Shown here piece after piece: positions 60,198-64,000 of a stretch of 64,000 nucleotides of DNA; within the stretch, counting starts at the first letter, position 1; every line of letters starts with the position of its first letter. The notes under the pieces were generated by a model that worked only from the letters and a program-made list of their open reading frames with translations, did no database searches and was not told the DNA's origin. This DNA comes from JAGWBD01 sp965197455 (GTDB lineage: Bacteria; Chloroflexota; Anaerolineae; Aggregatilineales; Phototrophicaceae). The stretch is from contig OZ240208.1 in NCBI GenBank assembly GCA_965197455.1, forward strand, positions 682,001-746,000. Reading direction: 5' to 3'. Made by a program: the position numbers and the translations under genes.

Positions 60198-60226
60198 TTG
60201 CAACCTCACGGCTTATCCGCGATTAT
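60198..60226 (+). promoter_or_regulatory. Probable promoter of the GH4 gene with embedded shared motif
   Basis: TTGCAA (60198-60203) and GATTAT (60221-60226) are spaced by 17 bp. The spacer holds TTATCCGCGAT (60213-60223), identical to 11 bp of the operator-like palindrome in the sugar-binding-protein leader at 13049-13059. On the opposite strand GATAAT could act as a -10 for larA. Confidence 0.45.
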
Positions 60227-60264
60227 CAGTCAGTGCAGCGGAAAATGCCAGCAGGAGGGACGCA

Positions 60265-61641
60265 ATGAGTGAAGTGCAGCACCCCAAGGTGGTTGTGATC
60301 GGTGCCGGCAGTCTGTTCTTCGGGCGCAAGTCAATCTGGCAAATGGTGCATTCGCCCCACCTTAACCAGGGGACGCTGGCGCTGGTTGATACCAATCCGG
60401 GCCGGCTGGAGCGTATGGGGCAACTGGCCGAAATGGTCATCGCCGAAACGAATGTGCCGCTGCAACTGGAAACCGCCAGCGACTGGAAAGATGTGCTGCC
60501 AGGCGCGGACTATGTGGTACTAAGCTTTGCCGGGCGCACGGTCTTCTACCGTGGTATCGACTGCACCATCGCCGAGAAATACGGCATCCGCATGTGCTCG
60601 GGCGACACAATCGGTCCTGGCGGAATCTTCCGCGCCATGCGCGAGTTGCCGGTGATCATGGACTGCGCGAGTGATATCGAGCGTCTATGCCCTGACGCCT
60701 GGGTGATCAACTACATCAACCCCTCAACCGTGAATGGCATGGCCCTGACGCGCTACGCGCCGCTGCTGCGCAGCTTCGCGCTCTGCGATAGCCTGCACAT
60801 GCCGCACATCAAGAATCGCCATGCGCGTTACGCCGGCATCATCGGTGAGGACGAGACCCTCTCTTCGGAGCAGGAAGCAGCTTTTGACCTGCGCATTGCC
60901 GGAGTGAACCACTTCACCTGGATGCTGCGGGCCAAGTATGATGGCGATGACGTGATGCCACGCATCGCGAACTCCCTGCGCGAGCATGCCCGGACCGAGA
61001 GCGATTCAGCGGGCGCCAAGCGCCGTTACAACAGTGGCATCGGCTGCGCGCTCTATGACGCTTTTGGTCATGTGCCGGTCTGCGTGGGGCACACCAAGGA
61101 ATACGTCAGATTCTGGCAGGGCAGGGGTGAGCTACCGGACGAGATTCCACCTTTGACAATCTGGGAGACCGAGGATCGTTATGAGCTGCACGCGGCCATG
61201 TGGCAGCAGGTGGACGGTTTCGTCAGTGGGGAGACGCCCATCAGTGAATACATGCCGAGCTTTGGGCCGGATCACGCGACCGACATCATTGAAAACATGG
61301 CCGGCGGCCTGGGCAAGCCTTTTTACGTCAACACACCCAACCGCGGCGCCGTGAGCAACATGAGCGACGATGCCTTTCTGGAGTTGCTCTGCGATGTGGA
61401 CATGGACGGTCCGGTGCCACGCCCGGTTGGCGAGATGCCGCGCGGGCTGCGCGGGATGCAGGAAGTGGTGCTGGACACGCACGAATTGACCGCCGAAGCA
61501 GTTGTCCGCTGCGATCACAGCCTGCTGCGGCGCGCCATGTTGACCGACCCGCTGGTTACGTCAATGGCTGACGCTGATGCTATTCTTGCCGAGTTGCTGG
61601 CGGCAGAACGGGAAGTCCTGCCTGCCGGCTGGTTCGACTAG
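60265..61641 (+). CDS. GH4-family glycosidase (alpha-galactosidase/galacturonidase-like)
   Basis: NAD- and Mn-dependent glycosidase of 458 residues. GCAGGAGGGACGCA precedes the ATG. The NAD site is VVVIGAGSLFFGRKSIWQMV. The metal site uses NYINPSTVNGMALTRYAP, FALCDSLHMPH (Cys) and AGVNHFTWML (His). GDTIGPGGIFRAMRELP is a typical GH4 stretch. GH4 members act on alpha- or beta-glycosides by transient oxidation at C3; the lack of an obvious phosphosugar loop fits the MelA/LplD branch (tentative). Divergent from larA; converges on the PstS-like gene with a 4-bp overlap. Confidence 0.9.
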   Translation: MSEVQHPKVVVIGAGSLFFGRKSIWQMVHSPHLNQGTLALVDTNPGRLERMGQLAEMVIAETNVPLQLETASDWKDVLPGADYVVLSFAGRTVFYRGIDCTIAEKYGIRMCSGDTIGPGGIFRAMRELPVIMDCASDIERLCPDAWVINYINPSTVNGMALTRYAPLLRSFALCDSLHMPHIKNRHARYAGIIGEDETLSSEQEAAFDLRIAGVNHFTWMLRAKYDGDDVMPRIANSLREHARTESDSAGAKRRYNSGIGCALYDAFGHVPVCVGHTKEYVRFWQGRGELPDEIPPLTIWETEDRYELHAAMWQQVDGFVSGETPISEYMPSFGPDHATDIIENMAGGLGKPFYVNTPNRGAVSNMSDDAFLELLCDVDMDGPVPRPVGEMPRGLRGMQEVVLDTHELTAEAVVRCDHSLLRRAMLTDPLVTSMADADAILAELLAAEREVLPAGWFD

Positions 61642-63515
61642 CCCTGCGATTCCTCTTCGGCGGCGTCGCTTGCCTCTGCCTCTGCCAGCCTCTCCATGGC
61701 AGCGATGGCGGCTTCATCAAAGAGACGTCTCAATTCTGCCTGCAGTGAGTCGAGGCTGCTGAGGCGTGCGTTGACATAGCCGGCAGACTCCCAGGCGGGG
61801 AAGTTTTCCTCACTGGTCAGGTGCCACAGGAAGGCCTGCACGGCGGGCAGGTTCAGACGGGAGTAGTTCACCGTGAGCCGGGTGGTCTGCGTCAACGGCC
61901 AGCTATCGTCAACGATGCTGGTGAGCGCGGGTGACACACAGTCCGCCCCGGCATCCAGCGACATGAGTCGAATGCGTTCCTGTTCGTTGGCCAGCACGAG
62001 TTGATACTCCGCCCAGGACATGTAGGTCAGTGCGCCCGGGACGTTGGCCGTGGCCGCTGCGCGGTAGAGCGGGTCATCGTCCAGTTCAATGTCGTGGCGA
62101 CCAATCAATCCAGCCGCGGCGGCGGAGAGCAACATGTCTGTTTGCGGGCTGCCAGGCCTGGGCGCAAGGAGCGTCATGACCTCGTCCGTGAAGTCGGCGT
62201 CGACGTCGCTCCAGCGCATGACCGTAGCGGCAGACTCTGCGCGCCAGATTTCACCGAGTTGCGCCGTCGTCAGACACGCAGGCACTACGCTGTTTTCATT
62301 GGCCAGCAGCACCAGCGCCCGTGTGCCCAGCTGCATGCTGTAGCTGTCGATGTTGCTTTCAGCGCATACAGCCTGCTCTTCAGCGTTCAGCGTTCGCCCG
62401 GCAATGACCATGTCGAGCGCGCCGCCACACAACTCCTGAAAGGCAGCCGGCGCCCCCTCCTGCGTAATCGTGATCGAGAGGCCGGGCGAACTGGCCTGCA
62501 GGCTTTCACTGCTGGCGCTCACAAATTCGTGCTCACTGCCGCTGCCGCCGATGCGCAAGGCGCCCGTTCCCTGAGGAATGAAGTAGTCGCCGGTGGCCAA
62601 CGGGGCGACCTCGCCCTGTTGCGCAGCTTGCAAGCGCCGCACATTCTCGCTGGCAATGGCTTCTGTGGGAGCGGTGAAGCCGGCGGCCGTGACGATCGCC
62701 GCGGCCTTTTCGCTGGCGACCAGGCTGAGCAATTCACTGACGCCTGGCTCGTTGACAAGTGCGGCGTTGGCGTAGAGCAGCAGCTGGCCGGCAGCGGGAT
62801 ACAAGCCATCCTCGACGGTCGCTGCCGATGGCGCGCGGCAGCCATCGCTGTCCCTCGTGTTTAGCTCGAGGATGTGCTGGCCCTCTGCCTGTTCCAGTGT
62901 GGCAACCCCGATAGCGCCCGCCGTCGCGGTCACTGCTTCGATGGCGTCGCCGGTGACGAGCGCATCGTCACGCAGGCCGTTACCGCTGACCAGCGCGTCC
63001 AGCAGGCTAAAGTCAGCGGTCATCTCATCCGGTACATATACGCCAAGGGCCAGGTCTTCCGGCGCATCCGGGACGACCTGATCCCAGCGCGTGGTGTTGC
63101 CGGAAGCGCTGGGCGCGAAAATGTTGGCAAGCTGGCCGTCGTCCAGGCAATCGACGAATTCAGCTCCGGTCGGATGCGTGAAGACGGCCAGAATCTGGTG
63201 ACCCAGAGTGAATTCCACCAGCACGATGTCGTTGTCAGCGCAGGCCTCAATCTGTGCCTCGCTGATCGGCTGTGTGGAGCTGCTCAGACCGGCTGCACCA
63301 GCGCAAAGCTGTGCCAGGCCAGTTCTTGAACCCGTGGTTTCGCTGCTCAATATCTCGTCAGCGCCGGCTTCCGCAATCATGGCCTGCAACAGTGGCTTAA
63401 CGATCGCCGAGCCCGCAATGCGTGCGCCAGGTTCCTGGGCGAACAAGGCAGGGCCGGCCAGCAGGAAGCTGGACAGGAACAGGAACCAGGCAAGGCGGCG
63501 CAGGGACAGGGTCAT
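61638..63515 (-). CDS. Secreted protein with two tandem PstS-like phosphate-binding domains
   Basis: Exported protein of 625 residues with a signal peptide (LRRLAWFLFLSSFLLAGPALFAQ). It has two copies of a PBP-like domain: the first begins ARIAGSAIVKPLLQAMI and the second RIGGSGSEHEFVSASSES. Both contain SGNTTRWDQVVPD-type and TVMRWSDVDADF-type segments, and both have the GxxDxxIxxR/T stretch of PstS relatives. The tail is acidic and helical (EAAIAAMERLAEAEASDAAEEESQG). Single PstS proteins are about 320-370 residues; the duplication is unusual. No pst permease genes adjoin. Confidence 0.78.
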   Translation of the reverse strand: MTLSLRRLAWFLFLSSFLLAGPALFAQEPGARIAGSAIVKPLLQAMIAEAGADEILSSETTGSRTGLAQLCAGAAGLSSSTQPISEAQIEACADNDIVLVEFTLGHQILAVFTHPTGAEFVDCLDDGQLANIFAPSASGNTTRWDQVVPDAPEDLALGVYVPDEMTADFSLLDALVSGNGLRDDALVTGDAIEAVTATAGAIGVATLEQAEGQHILELNTRDSDGCRAPSAATVEDGLYPAAGQLLLYANAALVNEPGVSELLSLVASEKAAAIVTAAGFTAPTEAIASENVRRLQAAQQGEVAPLATGDYFIPQGTGALRIGGSGSEHEFVSASSESLQASSPGLSITITQEGAPAAFQELCGGALDMVIAGRTLNAEEQAVCAESNIDSYSMQLGTRALVLLANENSVVPACLTTAQLGEIWRAESAATVMRWSDVDADFTDEVMTLLAPRPGSPQTDMLLSAAAAGLIGRHDIELDDDPLYRAAATANVPGALTYMSWAEYQLVLANEQERIRLMSLDAGADCVSPALTSIVDDSWPLTQTTRLTVNYSRLNLPAVQAFLWHLTSEENFPAWESAGYVNARLSSLDSLQAELRRLFDEAAIAAMERLAEAEASDAAEEESQG

Positions 63516-63530
63516 ACTGGAAACTCCAGT
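63516..63530 (-). promoter_or_regulatory. Hairpin over the ribosome binding site of the PstS-like gene
   Basis: ACTGGA-GTT-TCCAGT on the minus strand lies immediately upstream of the ATG at 63515. The Shine-Dalgarno-like GGAG is partly in the 6-bp stem, so translation may be limited by this structure. The inverted repeat is seen directly; its effect is inferred. Confidence 0.4.
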
Positions 63531-63627
63531 GATTCAGGCAGGTTGTGCAGGGATTGTACTGGCACAGCCCGCGATTTTACAGTCGCACTTCCTGTCAGGT
63601 TGATGTAGCCTGCCACTGGAGGCGACG

Positions 63628-64000
63628 GTGAACGACGAATTTAGCTTGTACAATCTGGTGGGAGGAGACGCGACCTTTCAGCGCCTGGTCGATATCTTCT
63701 ACACGCGCCTTGAAGCCGACGCGCGCCTGCGCCCCATGTTTCCGGACGACCTGGGACCCGGCAAGGAACGCCAGTTTCTTTTCCTTACACAGTTCTTTGG
63801 CGGCCCGGCCCGATACAATGAAAGCCGCGGCCATCCGCGATTGCGGCTGCGCCACAGTCCCTTCGCAATTGACGAGGCAGCGCGCGAACGCTGGCTGCGC
63901 CACATGCTGGCGGCCATCGACGAGGTTGGCATCGAGGAACCCATGCGCAATGTCATGCGCAGCTACTTTGAGCGCGCCTCTGCAATGCTGATCAATACTG
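63628..64000 (+). CDS. Group II truncated haemoglobin (partial, C-terminus beyond window)
   Basis: The first 124 residues are open to the window end. The GTG at 63628 follows TGGAGGCGAC. The sequence (YNLVGGDATFQRLVDIFYTR ... MFPDD ... FFGGPARYNESRGHPRL) matches group II truncated globins. The proximal haem His is His76 (LRHSPF), and Trp89 (ERWLRHM) is the conserved G8 Trp of this group. Such proteins bind O2 or NO and may protect against NO or help oxygen transfer. It diverges from the PstS-like gene. Confidence 0.9.
   Translation, partial: MNDEFSLYNLVGGDATFQRLVDIFYTRLEADARLRPMFPDDLGPGKERQFLFLTQFFGGPARYNESRGHPRLRLRHSPFAIDEAARERWLRHMLAAIDEVGIEEPMRNVMRSYFERASAMLINT

Noticed and set aside
1..64000. 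CRISPR arrays, tRNA/rRNA genes, insertion sequences, prophage or defence systems
   Set aside because: No regularly spaced repeats, cloverleaf-like segments, transposase/integrase motifs or nuclease/helicase defence genes were seen. All gaps are under 300 bp and codon style is uniform, so there is no sign of recent insertion.

Overview
The window looks like a metabolic, heterotrophic stretch of a GC-rich bacterial chromosome, most likely a Chloroflexota (Caldilineales/Anaerolineae-like) organism. That assignment is an inference from gene style: LIV-type binding proteins with a C-x5-C N-terminus, many sulfatases and enolase-superfamily enzymes, phytanoyl-CoA dioxygenase, Rieske oxygenase, HUMPS-family and 'KLAAYPKAF' TIM-barrel proteins, and a menaquinone operon. 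No rRNA, tRNA, CRISPR array, insertion sequence, integrase or phage gene is visible. Coding density is very high: 54 genes, two of them cut by the window ends, and no intergenic gap reaches 300 bp (the longest is about 220 bp, at 15590-15808).

Layout. (1) 1-9661, minus strand: a branched-chain amino acid (LIV)-type ABC transporter operon. In transcription order it encodes a secreted seven-repeat FG-GAP/ASPIC propeller protein, three tandem paralogous binding proteins, LivH, an N-terminally extended LivM, LivG and LivF (cut by the window edge). (2) 9804-15589, minus strand: a CUT1 sugar ABC transporter (ATPase, cytoplasmic six-hairpin glycosidase, binding protein, two permeases). (3) 15809-17451: PHP phosphoesterase and creatininase-family hydrolase. 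(4) 17552-25528: TetR regulator followed by a tightly packed menF-menD-menB-menE-menH menaquinone operon and an M19 dipeptidase. (5) 25525-35252: TauE/SafE exporter (minus), VOC protein, M20 amidase/carbamoylase, sulfatase, MFS transporter, a 980-residue FAD/4Fe-4S oxidoreductase overlapped by a small membrane protein, and a ManD/RspA-like dehydratase. (6) 35426-43906: RidA, SulP permease, a second sugar-acid dehydratase, an SDR, a LarA-N (DUF2088) protein with a probably leaderless mRNA, malate synthase and a YbdK-type ligase. (7) 43911-54840: phytanoyl-CoA dioxygenase diverging from an L-xylulose reductase-like SDR, a BMP/nucleoside-type ABC transporter operon interrupted by a Rieske oxygenase, a second sulfatase, and an ABC exporter. 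(8) 54837-60169, minus strand: LarA lactate racemase-like protein, third sulfatase, sugar isomerase/epimerase with an apparent ATA start codon, zinc alcohol dehydrogenase and a hexulose-phosphate synthase-like protein, diverging from a GH4 glycosidase. (9) 61638-64000: a duplicated PstS-like binding protein and a truncated haemoglobin cut by the window end.

How the genes fit together. Three high-affinity importers, three sulfatases, GH4 and six-hairpin glycosidases, two sugar-acid dehydratases and several sugar dehydrogenases/isomerases suggest use of (sulfated) carbohydrates and organic nitrogen compounds. TauE/SafE and SulP proteins could move the released sulfate. Menaquinone genes and the FAD/FeS oxidoreductase would tie oxidation to a quinone pool. 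Regulatory signals worth noting: hairpins that separate the binding-protein gene from the downstream genes in three different transporter operons; an 11-bp motif shared by the sugar-transporter leader and the larA/GH4 divergent promoter; and a 20-bp TetR-type palindrome in front of the men operon.
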